DNA of 64,000 bases from an uncultured Collinsella sp. (GCA_934650095.1 CAKUFT010000001.1:43402-107401); one strand, 5' to 3'; counted from the first letter of the stretch, positions 36,501 to 44,537 are shown. Translations and numbers: made by a program. Notes: generated by a model not told the origin, from the letters alone.

Positions 36501-38205
36501 CCAGGCGCACCAGCTGGCAAGCGGCGCGGGAGTCCTCGAGCAGGTTGCCGTGATTGCCCAGATAGAGCGTGGTCGAGGTGACCATATGCTCGCGCAGGGC
36601 GTCGATCGGCGGGTTCGTGACCTGCGCGAACAGCTGATAGAAGTAGTCGTAGAACGAGCGTGTCTTCTTGGACAGGCAGGCCAACGGCGCATCGATGCCC
36701 ATCGAGGCGAGCGGGGCCTTGCCCTGCTGGGCCATGGGGCGCACGACCTCGTCGACATCGTCCCAGTGATAGCCGAGCTTTGCCATGCGCACGGCGGCGG
36801 GCACCTCGGCGTCCTCAGCCGGCGTTGCCGCGGCGGGCTTATCGAGCGCGTCGACCGTCAGCGTCTCCTCGGCGATCCAGTCGCGGTAGGGCTTTTCCTT
36901 GGCGTAGCGGGCGCGCAGCTCGTCGTTGTAGATCACGCGGCCGCGGGCAAAGTCGACCTCGAGCATCTGGCCCGGTCCCAGGCAGCCGCTCGTCAGGATG
37001 TTCTCGGGGCGCACCTCGATGGTGCCCACCTCGCTCGCCAGCATAAAGCGGCCGTCGCGCGTCACGTAGTAGCGCGCCGGGCGCAGGCCGTTACGGTCGA
37101 GGGCGGCGCCCAAGGTACGGCCGTCGGTAAAGGCGATGGCGGCAGGTCCGTCCCAGGGTTCCATGAGCATGGACTGGTAGGCGTCGTAGGCGCGGCGCTC
37201 CTCGCTCAGGCTGTCGTTGTGGTCCCACGGCTCGGGCAGCAGCATGGACGCGGCGCGCGTGAGCGGACGACCGTTCATGACCAGAAACTCGAGCACGTTG
37301 TCCAGAATCGCGGAGTCGGAACCCTCGCGGTTGATGATGGGCATCACGCGCTCAAGATCGTGCTGCAGCACGGGGCTGTACAGGTTGGGTTCGCGGGCGC
37401 GGATCCAGTTGACGTTGCCCTTGAGGGTGTTGATCTCGCCGTTGTGGATGATAAAGCGGTTGGGGTGCGCGCGCTCCCAGCTGGGCGTGGTGTTGGTGGA
37501 GTAGCGCGAGTGGACGAGCGCCACGGCCGTCTTGACGGCGGCGTCGTTGAGGTCGATGAAGAAGCGGCGCATCTGCGTGGCGACGAGCATGCCCTTGTAC
37601 ACGATGGTGCGCGAGCTCATGGAACAGACATAGAAGATCTTGTCGCGCAGGGCGAACTCGGCATCGGCCTTTTTCTCGATGGTGCGGCGGCACACATACA
37701 GGCGGCGCTCGAAGGCGTCACCGGCGGGCGTGTCGTCGGGGCGGCCCAGGAAGGCCTGCAGGATGGTAGGCATGCAGGCGCGGGCCGTCTCGCCCAGGTC
37801 GTGCGGGTCGACGGGCACCTCGCGCCAAAAGAGCAGCGGCACGCCGGCCTCGGCGCAGCCCTCCTCAAACACGCGACGGGCATCCTCTACGCCCTTGTCA
37901 TCCTGCGGGAAGAACAGCATGGCCACGCCATAGTCGCCCTCTGCCGGCAGAATCTGGCCGCACTTTTGAGCCTCTTTGCGGAAAAAGTGATGCGGAACCT
38001 GAAACAGGATGCCGGCGCCGTCGCCAGTGTTCTTCTCGAGTCCGGTGCCGCCGCGGTGCTCCAAGTTGACCAGAATGGACAGCGCGTCGTCCAGAATCTG
38101 GTGATGGCGCTCACCGTTGATATCGGCAAGCGCGCCGATGCCACATGCATCGTGGTCGAATTCGGGGCGATAAAGGCCCTGCTGCTGAGCGGAATCTGCC
38201 TGCAT
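33505..38205 (-). CDS. gltB: Glutamate synthase large subunit
   Basis: This 1566-residue enzyme makes glutamate from glutamine and 2-oxoglutarate. A 20-residue propeptide precedes the N-terminal nucleophile Cys 21 of the glutaminase domain (CGIGA). The FMN synthase domain holds the 3Fe-4S cysteines Cys 1132, 1138 and 1143 in the standard C-x5-C-x4-C spacing, and a C-terminal right-handed beta-helix domain with repeated G-x-x-G-G patterns closes the protein. GGGGAGGAT lies before the ATG. Length and domain order are those of bacterial GltB. A long open frame on the opposite strand is only its mirror. Confidence 0.98.
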   Translation of the reverse strand: MQADSAQQQGLYRPEFDHDACGIGALADINGERHHQILDDALSILVNLEHRGGTGLEKNTGDGAGILFQVPHHFFRKEAQKCGQILPAEGDYGVAMLFFPQDDKGVEDARRVFEEGCAEAGVPLLFWREVPVDPHDLGETARACMPTILQAFLGRPDDTPAGDAFERRLYVCRRTIEKKADAEFALRDKIFYVCSMSSRTIVYKGMLVATQMRRFFIDLNDAAVKTAVALVHSRYSTNTTPSWERAHPNRFIIHNGEINTLKGNVNWIRAREPNLYSPVLQHDLERVMPIINREGSDSAILDNVLEFLVMNGRPLTRAASMLLPEPWDHNDSLSEERRAYDAYQSMLMEPWDGPAAIAFTDGRTLGAALDRNGLRPARYYVTRDGRFMLASEVGTIEVRPENILTSGCLGPGQMLEVDFARGRVIYNDELRARYAKEKPYRDWIAEETLTVDALDKPAAATPAEDAEVPAAVRMAKLGYHWDDVDEVVRPMAQQGKAPLASMGIDAPLACLSKKTRSFYDYFYQLFAQVTNPPIDALREHMVTSTTLYLGNHGNLLEDSRAACQLVRLERPLLNEEEFDRICAIDRVGFKTRRFRAVYRRDAGESALQAALKQLAEDVEAAVRDGVNIVVLSDRAAAGEVPVPSLLAVGCVHNHLIRAGVRTFADIVVECGDAVSPHDFAALVGYSASGIYPYNAHACIRDLAARGDLDVTAEQGIDNYNKAATAGIVSIMSKMGISTVQSYHSAQIFEAVGFTTEFVNEYFAGTVSRVGGMGVEDVEREQNERYDAALAILKSPAPDQLPTLGLTKWRPLGGEDHLIDPQTVYLLQTACREDSYETFKEYSARLHRTGRAVRLRDLLDFDDSGRTPVPLDEVEPALNIVRRFNTGAMSYGSISKEAHECMAIAMNRLHGRSNSGEGGEDPRRETPLANGDSKNSAIKQVASARFGVTSRYLCSAFEIQIKMAQGAKPGEGGHLPGKKVYPWIAEVRQSTPGIGLISPPPHHDIYSIEDLAELIFDLKNANPGARVSVKLVSEAGVGTIATGVAKGAADKILISGHNGGSGAAARDSIWHAGLPLELGLAEAQQTLLQNGLRSRVVLEADGKLMDGTDVAVACLLGAEEFGFATMPLISMGCLMQRDCQQDTCPAGIATQNCRLRHGFRGKPEHVEHFMLFVAEQLREVMARLGFRTIDEMVGHPECLRQVEVPGNRKANLLDLSPVLASATCEFGAHIPGADGRHFLPQMAADSELDKTLDSTLFVPYTADARAHLRPIRFHADIANVNRCVGTILGNAVTKAHPEGLPAGSITIDCDGSAGQSFGAFLPRGVTLNVCGDANDYFGKGLSGGEVSVRPNPRATYKFDENIIVGNVAFFGATSGRGFINGLAGQRFGVRNSGATVVVEGCGNHGCEYMTGGLALILGEVGQNFAAGMTGGVAYVFDQYGTLDARVNHESVELKAPTADELAQIRALIQEHVDATQSPRGIKLLYSFDSMSKHFVKVIPTEYERVLAIVSAAEAAGKTHAQAEELAFDIVTGRADAADVARFDVAGGAAGAVTAAAASSVASTKKEA

Positions 38206-38289
38206 CGCGATCCTCCCCTAGATATTAGACAGTCAGTTGAATAGGCATACTAGGAGCATCGCCGGCCCGTTGTGTTTCCCACCCGTTTC

Positions 38290-38314
38290 GAAACAATCGC
38301 GTAACGCACGTAAC
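38290..38314. promoter_or_regulatory. GlnR-box-like site upstream of gltBD
   Basis: GAAAC-AATCGC-GTAAC followed by a second GTAAC resembles the actinobacterial GlnR site (AC-n9-AC pattern for the first pair). It is 85 bp before the gltB ATG, a plausible place for nitrogen control. No GlnR gene is in the window, so this rests on the match alone. Confidence 0.3.
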
Positions 38315-38388
38315 AAATGATCCGTTATCCGGCACTTGGGGACGTTCCTTTCCTGCCGGCAGTTTGGGACACTCCTTTCACCAATCTG

Positions 38389-38453
38389 AAACGTGTACGT
38401 CAGCCTCCAAACATGTCGAAATTTGACATCTTTGGAGGCTGACGTACACGTTT
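38389..38453. repeat. Long palindrome, 23-bp perfect arms
   Basis: Positions 38389-38411 and 38431-38453 are exact reverse complements, and the 19-bp loop itself contains ATGTC/GACAT. It starts AAACGTGTACGTCAGCC. It lies between divergent gltB and gpmA. The preceding 38331-38380 carries two GGGAC(A/G)xTCCTTTC motifs. No gene is in the 408-bp gap. Confidence 0.9.
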
Positions 38454-38532
38454 TAGCGCGGGAACGGTCAGCGCGCATGCACTGACTCCATTGCACCAGC
38501 CCCTTGTTAGATAACATTTTTGTTAGTCTTGG

Positions 38533-38561
38533 TTAACTTTTGAGCCTAAAACGGGTATCCT
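38533..38561 (+). promoter_or_regulatory. Possible gpmA promoter
   Basis: TTAACT (38533-38538) and TATCCT (38556-38561) are 17 bp apart, about 50 bp before the gpmA ATG. Both hexamers are partial matches. Confidence 0.35.
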
Positions 38562-38613
38562 TTGCGGCGTCAAGCAAACGGCACGCACGCCGTGCCAGAT
38601 CAAGGAGGCCCCC

Positions 38614-39387
38614 ATGGCACACCAAGCAGAGCAGCAGACGATGCAACTCGTCCTTATCCGTCACGGAGAATCCGAGTGGAACAAGCTCAACCTGTTCACC
38701 GGCTGGACCGATGTCGAGCTCACCGACACGGGCCGCGAAGAGGCGGCGGCAGGCGGCCGCGCCCTCAAAGAGGCGGGTTTCGACTTTGACATCTGCTACA
38801 CCTCGCGCCTCAAGCGCGCGATCCACACCCTCAACATCGTGCTCGGCCAGATGGACCGCGAGTGGCTGCCCGTCATCAAGTCCTGGAAACTCAACGAGCG
38901 TCACTACGGCGCGCTGCAGGGTCTCAACAAAGCCGATGCCGCCGCAGAACACGGCGATGAGCAGGTGCTCATCTGGCGCCGCTCCTTCGATGTCTGCCCG
39001 CCGGCACTCGAACCGGGTGACGCTCGCGACCCTCACACCCAGGAGCAATACCGCGACATCGCGCCCGACCAGCTGCCCTATACCGAGTGCCTCAAGGACA
39101 CGATCGCCCGCGCCTGGCCCTATTTTGAGGACGAGATTCGCCCCCAGATGCTCGCCGGCAAACGCGTGCTCATCGCCGCGCACGGCAACTCCCTGCGCTC
39201 GCTCGTCATGAAGTTTGAGCATCTCACGCCCGAGGAAATCCTCAAGGTCAATATCCCCACCGGCGTGCCGCTCGTCTACACCTTCGACACCGATTTCAAC
39301 GTCCTCGACAAGCGCTACATCGGTGACCCGGCGACCATCGCCGCCAAGATCGATGCCGTTGCCAATCAGGGCAAGGCGCACAAGTAG
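38614..39387 (+). CDS. gpmA: 2,3-bisphosphoglycerate-dependent phosphoglycerate mutase
   Basis: The 257-residue enzyme interconverts 3- and 2-phosphoglycerate in glycolysis. The phosphohistidine motif LIRHGESEWN has His 17. LFTGWTDVELT and the NERHYGALQGLNK segment are typical of the cofactor-dependent dPGM family, as is the second catalytic histidine in AAHGNSLR. AAGGAGG stands before the ATG, which starts 9 codons before the RHG core. Length fits (about 250). It is separate from other glycolytic genes here. Confidence 0.97.
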   Translation: MAHQAEQQTMQLVLIRHGESEWNKLNLFTGWTDVELTDTGREEAAAGGRALKEAGFDFDICYTSRLKRAIHTLNIVLGQMDREWLPVIKSWKLNERHYGALQGLNKADAAAEHGDEQVLIWRRSFDVCPPALEPGDARDPHTQEQYRDIAPDQLPYTECLKDTIARAWPYFEDEIRPQMLAGKRVLIAAHGNSLRSLVMKFEHLTPEEILKVNIPTGVPLVYTFDTDFNVLDKRYIGDPATIAAKIDAVANQGKAHK

Positions 39388-39462
39388 TCCCATCTTTAGC
39401 TCAGCGCGCGGCACCGCACGATCCCAGCGCAGCGCCGCGCCGTCCGCACGCAGGAGCCGACC

Positions 39463-40719
39463 ATGCTCAACCATCTCAAACAACACTATGGTTCGCGCCG
39501 TACCGGAGGCCACGGCGGCCTGGACATCGCCCGGCACATCGGCCCCGGGCTGCTCGTCACCGTCGGCTTTATCGATCCGGGCAACTGGGCCTCCAACATG
39601 GCCGCGGGCTCGCAGTTTGGCTATGCGCTACTGTGGGTGATCACGCTGTCTACGATTATGCTGATCGTCTTGCAGCACAACGCGGCGCACCTGGGCATCG
39701 CCACGGGCGCTTGCCTTGCCGAGGCCACGACCCGCCATCTCCCCCGCCCCGTCGGACGCGCCGTGCTCGCCAGCGCGTATCTCGCGACCGTCGCCACCGC
39801 CATGGCCGAGGTCCTGGGCGGCGCGATCGCGCTCCAGATGCTCTTTGGGCTGCCCGTGCGCGCCGGCTGCGTCATCGTGGCCATGGTATCAATGGCGATG
39901 CTCATGACGAGCTCCTACAAACGTGCCGAGCGCTGGATTATCGCCTTCGTTGGCATAGTGGGCCTGTCGTTTTTGGCCGAGCTCGCGCTGGTCAAAGTCG
40001 ACTGGCCGCAAGCCGCCACAGGCTGGATCACGCCCAGCATGCCCACCGGCTCACCTGCAATTGTCGTCAGCATCCTGGGCGCAGTCGTTATGCCCCACAA
40101 TCTCTTTCTGCACTCCGAGGTCATCCAATCCATGCACTTCGAAGGCCAAGGTGAGCAGGTTATCGAGGAGCGCCTTCGCTACGAGTTCTTCGACACGCTC
40201 TTTTCGATGGGCGTGGGCTGGGCAATCAACTCGGCGATGGTCATCCTGGCCGCGACGACTTTCTTTGCCCACGGCATCGTCGTAGACGACCTCGCCGTCG
40301 CGGCCGCCACGCTCTCCCCCATCCTGGGCCCGGCGAGCTCGATCATCTTTGCCGTGGCACTGCTGTTCGCGGGCCTCTCGAGCAGTGTGACGGCAGGCAT
40401 GGCGGCGGGCACCATTACGGCCGGCATGTTCGACGAGGAATACGACATCCACGACCGGCACTCATCGATTGGCGTGGCGCTCTGCTTTGCCGGCGCAGTC
40501 GCAGCCTGCCTAGTCGTTTCGAACCCCTTTGAGGGTCTCATCTGGAGCCAAGCGCTACTGTCGCTCCAGCTGCCGATCACGGTCTTCGTGCTCATACGAC
40601 TCACCAGCTCGCGCCGCGTGATGGGCAAATACGCCAACTCGCGCCCGCTCAACGCACTGCTCATAGGGATTGGCGTCGTCGTAACGGCGCTCGACGCCGT
40701 GCTGCTGGCAGGGATGTAA
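39463..40719 (+). CDS. mntH: Nramp-family divalent metal transporter
   Basis: The 418-residue inner-membrane protein imports Mn2+ or Fe2+ with protons. The metal-binding DPGN (38-41) lies in the first helix and MPHN (from residue 210) in the sixth, with about eleven hydrophobic helices in all. AGGAG precedes the ATG. It follows gpmA by 75 bp; many phosphoglycerate mutases need Mn2+, but this one is cofactor-dependent, so the pairing may be chance. No MntR gene or box is seen nearby. Confidence 0.93.
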   Translation: MLNHLKQHYGSRRTGGHGGLDIARHIGPGLLVTVGFIDPGNWASNMAAGSQFGYALLWVITLSTIMLIVLQHNAAHLGIATGACLAEATTRHLPRPVGRAVLASAYLATVATAMAEVLGGAIALQMLFGLPVRAGCVIVAMVSMAMLMTSSYKRAERWIIAFVGIVGLSFLAELALVKVDWPQAATGWITPSMPTGSPAIVVSILGAVVMPHNLFLHSEVIQSMHFEGQGEQVIEERLRYEFFDTLFSMGVGWAINSAMVILAATTFFAHGIVVDDLAVAAATLSPILGPASSIIFAVALLFAGLSSSVTAGMAAGTITAGMFDEEYDIHDRHSSIGVALCFAGAVAACLVVSNPFEGLIWSQALLSLQLPITVFVLIRLTSSRRVMGKYANSRPLNALLIGIGVVVTALDAVLLAGM

Positions 40720-40746
40720 CGAAACTGCACGCCCGCCTAGCCAAAC

Positions 40747-40803
40747 GTCTCAATCTGTAACAGATGGAGCCAATTTCCGCCCCTTGCTGTTATAAATCGA
40801 GAC
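40747..40803. repeat. Solitary 57-bp hairpin unit
   Basis: A single copy of the array repeat, with a GTCTCAATCTGTAACA left arm and a decayed TGTTATAAATCGAGAC right arm, 28 bp after mntH. Confidence 0.85.
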
Positions 40804-40831
40804 AATCGGGCAAATACAATCCCCTTGCACC

Positions 40832-40869
40832 AAAAAGGGCCCCGGCCGAAACATACGACCGGGGCCCTT
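40832..40869 (-). terminator. Rubredoxin gene terminator
   Basis: AAGGGCCCCGG pairs with CCGGGGCCCTT; on the minus strand the stem is followed by TTTTTG. It lies 40 bp after the rubredoxin stop. Confidence 0.85.
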
Positions 40870-40909
40870 GGACAGAGCTCAGTATGGCTATTCACCGTGT
40901 GTCTGCGAG

Positions 40910-41053
40910 CTACTCCTCGACAAGCTCAAACTGATCGGGACCGACGCCGCACACCGGGCACACGTAGTCCTCGGGCAGCTCGGGCGTGTCGACCTCGACC
41001 TCGTAACCGCAAACGGTGCACACGAACTTATAGGTCTTCTTCTCCTCAGCCAT
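40910..41053 (-). CDS. Rubredoxin
   Basis: The 47-residue electron carrier has the iron site CTVCGY...CPVCGVG, the canonical CxxCG/CPxCG pairs. It carries single electrons in anaerobic redox reactions such as superoxide or nitric oxide detoxification. The start is [10 protein letters not shown], after GAGAGGAG; the frame is open 13 codons further but without a better site. It is encoded next to a flavin reductase, a common redox partner. Rubredoxins are near 50 residues, so the length is right. Confidence 0.95.
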   Translation of the reverse strand: MAEEKKTYKFVCTVCGYEVEVDTPELPEDYVCPVCGVGPDQFELVEE

Positions 41054-41142
41054 GATGTTCTCCTCTCGAACGTGACTGCTGATGTACTTCACTTATTAGT
41101 ATAGATTCTCAATAATATAATGCAAGTGTTTTTAGAGCATTT

Positions 41143-41646
41143 CTACCCCTGATACGAAGATGCCTTGGGCGGCGTCTTGCCCTTCAGGACCTTGTGGTAG
41201 TAATCGTAGGTGAGCGGCGTCTCATCACTCAGGCGCTCGGCATCCTCGACTTCGCCGATAAACAGCAGGTGCGTGCCCACATCCACGGTGTCGATCAAAC
41301 GGCAGCTAAACAGCGCCGCCGCATGCTCGGGCACATAAGGCATGCCCAGAGCCGTCTCGCGGGTCTCGTACTTGGCGAACTTGTCGTAATCACTGCTGGT
41401 GCGAAAGCCAAAGTTACCGATGTAGAGCATGTCGGCCGTCTGATCAATCACGGTCAGCGCGAAGGCCTTCGCCGACGCGATGACACCCGAGGTGACGTTG
41501 TCCTTGTTCACGGCAACCGAGATGCGCGGCGGTGCGGACGTCACCTGTACCGCCGTGTTGATGACGCAACCGGCGCGCAGCCCGTCTGCCGCGGCACTCA
41601 CCACGTACAGACCGCTCGGCATGGTAAAGAACGCAGTTTTGTCCAT
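41143..41646 (-). CDS. Flavin reductase-like FMN-binding protein
   Basis: The 167-residue protein has the split-barrel fold of flavin reductases (FFTMPSGLYVVSA and VNKDNVTSGVIASAKAFAL are the typical first strands and FMN loop). It probably transfers electrons between NAD(P)H, FMN and rubredoxin. The start is set at MDKTAFF, preceded by AGGGGAG; the frame extends upstream through a terminator. It ends 89 bp before rubredoxin and is transcribed in the same direction, suggesting a small redox operon. Confidence 0.87.
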   Translation of the reverse strand: MDKTAFFTMPSGLYVVSAAADGLRAGCVINTAVQVTSAPPRISVAVNKDNVTSGVIASAKAFALTVIDQTADMLYIGNFGFRTSSDYDKFAKYETRETALGMPYVPEHAAALFSCRLIDTVDVGTHLLFIGEVEDAERLSDETPLTYDYYHKVLKGKTPPKASSYQG

Positions 41647-41695
41647 AACGATCACTCCCCTAACCCGGGTTGGAACCTCATGGATGTATGTACCC

Positions 41696-41732
41696 ACAAA
41701 AAAGGCGATGCCCATAACGGACACCGCCTTTG
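41696..41732 (-). terminator. Terminator after smpB operon
   Basis: On the minus strand AAAGGCG...CGCCTTTTTTG forms a stem with a U-run, 121 bp after the smpB stop and before the flavin reductase gene. Confidence 0.75.
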
Positions 41733-41773
41733 AGACATATGTGTCAAAACAGTAAGAAAAATGAGACGCCCGC

Positions 41774-41840
41774 AGTTGCGGTGAAATAAGGACTGAATTG
41801 CCCGTCTAAAGGCCAAAGTGGTCCGTATTCCACCGCAACT
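41774..41840. repeat. Family-2 palindrome copy c
   Basis: AGTTGCGGTGAAATAAGGACTG on the left pairs with CAGT-less GGTCCGTATTCCACCGCAACT on the right; inner mismatches show decay. It lies 12 bp after the smpB stop. Confidence 0.88.
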
Positions 41841-41852
41841 TATAGAGAGCGC

Positions 41853-42323
41853 CTAGCGGTTGCGCTCCTTGAGCGCGCGGTCAATCTCGCGCTGGACATC
41901 GCGCTTGGCCATATCCTCGCGCTTGTCGTAGAGCTTCTTACCGCGGCCCAGACCAAGCAGCAGCTTTACACGGCCGTCGGTATTAAAGTAGAGCTCCAGC
42001 GGTACCAGGGCATAGCCGCGGTTGCGCAGCTTGCCGTCAAGAAAATCGATCTCCTTGCGGTGGAGCAGCAGACGACGCCGGCGGTCAGGGTCGCGGTTCC
42101 ACACGCCACCATGGCTATAAGGGTGAATATGCAGGCCCACGAGCCAGCACTCGCCGCCACGAATCAGTGCAAAGGTGTCGGTGATCTGGCACGCGCGCTC
42201 GCGAATCGACTTGACCTCGGTGCCACTCAGCTCAATGCCGCACTCAAAGGTCTCATCGATAAAGTACTCGTGATGTGCCGAGCGATTCTTGGAGATGAGC
42301 TTGCGCTCGCGCTTACTGGGCAT
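41853..42323 (-). CDS. smpB: tmRNA-binding protein SmpB
   Basis: The 156-residue protein binds tmRNA to rescue stalled ribosomes. NRSAHHEYFIDETFECGIEL, GTEVKS, HIHPYSHG and a basic C-terminal tail (KRDVQREIDRALKERNR) are the family hallmarks. The start is MPSKRERKL after GAGGAGG; its ATG lies 11 bp inside the end of the upstream TPR gene, so the two are translationally coupled. The ssrA RNA gene is not in the window. Confidence 0.96.
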   Translation of the reverse strand: MPSKRERKLISKNRSAHHEYFIDETFECGIELSGTEVKSIRERACQITDTFALIRGGECWLVGLHIHPYSHGGVWNRDPDRRRRLLLHRKEIDFLDGKLRNRGYALVPLELYFNTDGRVKLLLGLGRGKKLYDKREDMAKRDVQREIDRALKERNR

Positions 42324-43230
42324 CGCCGGCCTCCTCGGCACCGTCAGCGTTCTTGTTCGCAGCCTCGCGCTTTGCTTTGCGCTCGGCGTTGAGCTCGGCA
42401 TCGCTCTCGCGCACCAGCTTGATAATCGCCGCGCAGGCCTCCTCGCCCACCAGGTCTCGGGCGCGGACCGTCAGACGCGTCGCCTCACGCTTGTCGCCGT
42501 CGTTTGCGGCATCGGTCGCGCACATAATCAGGCAGATCGCAATCTCGGCCGAAGGCGAGGTCGGCACGCCCTGCAGGGCCAGCTCGCCCATCACATGATC
42601 GTCGCTCTCATCGGCAGCATCCGGATAGGTGGTATGGATCTTGTTGAGCAGGCGCGCCGTATGCGAATCGTTGGGCGCCAGACGCAACGCAAGGCGTGCA
42701 CAGCCCACAGCAGCCGAGACATTCTCGGTCTCGGGCTCCAAGAAGTACTGACCCAGGTTGGCGTAGGCGCGGGCGGCGCACTTACCATCGCTCGCACGCT
42801 CCAGCACCGAATACGAAAGCGAGGCCCACTCCTGCTTGTCTTCGAGCGCGCGGAACAGCTCGGCCAAATCCAAGCGATAGTTGCAGTTCATGGGATCCCA
42901 GCGCACGGCCTGCATCAGGGCATTGCGAGCGCTCACATAATCCTGCTGGCGAATGTAGGCAAACGCCATGTCGGAATACAGACGGTCAAACGGCACCTCG
43001 ACCTGCACGAGCTCGCGCGGATCCTTCTCCACGCGGCGATAGGCCAGGCGCTCAAACTTGCTATCGAAGCTAAAGTACTGGCGCTTCTCCTCCGTCTTGC
43101 ACTCAGCGTCGATATACTCCTCGGCGAGCTCCACCAGACGCTCCAGCAGCGGCGTCGCCGTGGCCAGGTCGCCCTGCGCCAGATAGTTCTCGGCATACGT
43201 GATGTCTTCCAAGCTGATAGGCAGGTCCAT
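42313..43230 (-). CDS. TPR-like helical repeat protein
   Basis: The 305-residue cytoplasmic protein is built of helical pairs with TPR spacing (AYIRQQDYVSARNALMQAVRWDP and following units) and ends in a charged, disordered tail. It has no signal peptide or TM helix. It overlaps smpB by 11 bp, so the two are co-expressed. Its role is unknown; TPR proteins usually serve as protein-interaction platforms. Confidence 0.85.
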   Translation of the reverse strand: MDLPISLEDITYAENYLAQGDLATATPLLERLVELAEEYIDAECKTEEKRQYFSFDSKFERLAYRRVEKDPRELVQVEVPFDRLYSDMAFAYIRQQDYVSARNALMQAVRWDPMNCNYRLDLAELFRALEDKQEWASLSYSVLERASDGKCAARAYANLGQYFLEPETENVSAAVGCARLALRLAPNDSHTARLLNKIHTTYPDAADESDDHVMGELALQGVPTSPSAEIAICLIMCATDAANDGDKREATRLTVRARDLVGEEACAAIIKLVRESDAELNAERKAKREAANKNADGAEEAGDAQ

Positions 43231-43284
43231 GGCTACTCCTCGAACGGAACGAAACGCGGCAAACGCCGCTTGCGGTCAATACAC

Positions 43285-43313
43285 AAAACCCGGGTCTCTT
43301 ACGAGGCCCGGGC
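43285..43313 (-). terminator. tRNA operon terminator
   Basis: On the minus strand CCCGGG...CCCGGG with a CTC/GAG extension precedes TTTTGTG, 11 bp after tRNA-Glu. Confidence 0.75.
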
Positions 43314-43323
43314 GTTCATTTTG

Positions 43324-43400
43324 TGGTAGCCCGTACCAGATTCGAACTGGTGATCTCCGCCTTGAGAGGGCGGCGTCCTAAACCGCTAGACGAACGGGCC
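43324..43400 (-). tRNA. tRNA-Glu (CTC)
   Basis: The minus strand folds into a cloverleaf: acceptor GGCCCGT/ACGGGCT, anticodon stem CCGCC/GGCGG with loop CTCTCAA (anticodon CTC), T-loop GTTCGAATC. CCA is encoded. Confidence 0.96.
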
Positions 43401-43417
43401 ATATGTAGCAAATGCAA

Positions 43418-43491
43418 TGGCTGGGATGGAGGGAGTCGAACCCCCATTGACGGAACCAGAATCCGCTGTCCTGCCATTAGACGACATCCCA
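43418..43491 (-). tRNA. tRNA-Gln (CTG)
   Basis: Acceptor TGGGATG/CATCCCA, anticodon loop TTCTGGT (anticodon CTG), T-loop GTTCGACTC and encoded CCA. It precedes tRNA-Glu by 17 bp in the same transcript. Confidence 0.96.
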
Positions 43492-43535
43492 ATGACTGCA
43501 TCGCTGCGCTCGGCTGTGCCTTTGCGCAAGAAAGA

Positions 43536-43564
43536 AATATACGGGAAGTCCCGCCGTGACGCAA
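43536..43564 (-). promoter_or_regulatory. tRNA operon promoter
   Basis: On the minus strand TTGCGT (43559-43564) and TATATT (43536-43541) are exactly 17 bp apart, about 45 bp before tRNA-Gln. Confidence 0.7.
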
Positions 43565-43766
43565 GCCCCAATTTTGACTTTTTTGAAATTCGGTCAAATT
43601 GGCCTAAATTGGCCCAACCCGTGAAGGACCTGTGAAGCCCTCGATCGCGCACGAAGACGAAAGGCCGCAAGCGCTCCATATCTACCGTTGGCAGATTATC
43701 TCAACGAAGTTGCGGCATCTGAGGACACAATCAGGCTATCAATTCTAATGCGGATATCGAGGCGCC

Positions 43767-44177
43767 ATGAACGAAGAGCTGGATTACCTGTGGGAAACCC
43801 TAGGACTCGAGATAACGGCCGACCTATGGCCCGACCGGGACAAAATCCACCCCACGTTGCGCCCCGCCATCACGGTGATGCAGGCAAAGTACCGCCGCGC
43901 CTCGTTTTTGATCATGCGGACGTCATGGCACGCAGGACTCCCCGACCTCAAGCGCATCCAGGCTAGCTTGGTCGAGTTGTCCGGCATGCCGACCGTCATA
44001 TCCGAGACACACCTGGAGCAGCGCCAACGCGAGCGACTGCGGCAGCAACGCATTCCCTTTATCTGTCCCGGCGTTCAGGCATACCTGCCCTTTATGGACG
44101 AGGAGTACTGGAGCGGTACGCCCAACAAACACGTAAAGGTCTACGAGCCGCACGAGTGGGCACAGCTGGAGGACTGA
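43767..44177 (+). CDS. Short protein resembling the N-terminal part of a MarR-like regulator
   Basis: The 136-residue protein has an LVELSGMPTVISETHLEQRQ segment and an RIPFICPGVQAYLPF stretch like the one that joins the N-terminal domain to the winged helix in some MarR-like proteins (from memory). The winged helix itself is missing, so this may be a truncated relic or a stand-alone domain. GAGG precedes the ATG closely. Its stop codon directly abuts the stop of the convergent ArsC-like gene. Function unknown. Confidence 0.6.
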   Translation: MNEELDYLWETLGLEITADLWPDRDKIHPTLRPAITVMQAKYRRASFLIMRTSWHAGLPDLKRIQASLVELSGMPTVISETHLEQRQRERLRQQRIPFICPGVQAYLPFMDEEYWSGTPNKHVKVYEPHEWAQLED

Positions 44178-44537
44178 TTAAAGCAACGCCTCGGTCCAAG
44201 CTGCTTCCCTAAAGCCGGGAATCGCAAAGTCGTCGCCCACCAGCAGCGGACGCTTGACCAGCATGCCATCGGTCGCCAGCAGCTCGTAGCACTCCTGATC
44301 CGTCATTCCTGCGTCCAGGCGCGCCTTCAGGCCCAGCTCTCGATATTTCATGCCCGACGAGTTAAAGAAGCGCCGCACCGGCAGCCCCGAACGAGCAATC
44401 CAGGTCGCAAGTTCATCGGCCGTGGGATTGTCCGTAACGATATCGCGGTCGACATACTCGGCCCCATGCTCGTCCAACCACGCCTTGGCCTTTTTACAGG
44501 TCGAACACTTGGGATATTCAACGAATAGTACGGTCAT
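44178..44537 (-). CDS. ArsC/Spx-family thioredoxin-fold protein
   Basis: The 119-residue protein has CSTC (Cys 11 and 14) in YPKCSTCKKAKAWL, then RRFFNSSGMKYRELGL and KRPLLVG, the signature of the ArsC/Spx/YffB superfamily. The CxxC is as in Spx-type and YffB-type members, so it is more likely a redox-related regulator or reductase than an arsenate reductase. The start is MTVLFVEY after GGAGG; the frame is open 60 codons upstream without a site. It lies 92 bp after the mupG stop. Confidence 0.87.
   Translation of the reverse strand: MTVLFVEYPKCSTCKKAKAWLDEHGAEYVDRDIVTDNPTADELATWIARSGLPVRRFFNSSGMKYRELGLKARLDAGMTDQECYELLATDGMLVKRPLLVGDDFAIPGFREAAWTEALL

Noticed and set aside
33652-38244. Very long open frame on the plus strand opposite gltB
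   Set aside because: It mirrors the codons of GltB in GC-rich DNA, has no ribosome site, and its translation is low-complexity His/Val/Gly/Ala sequence.
43522-43529. TTGCGCAA near the tRNA promoter as another operator
   Set aside because: Only the 8-bp core matches; the flanking TG/CA of the other sites is absent and it lies at the transcription start of a tRNA operon.
44178-44537. Arsenate reductase
   Set aside because: The CxxC pair is that of Spx/YffB-type proteins, and no arsenic genes are nearby.
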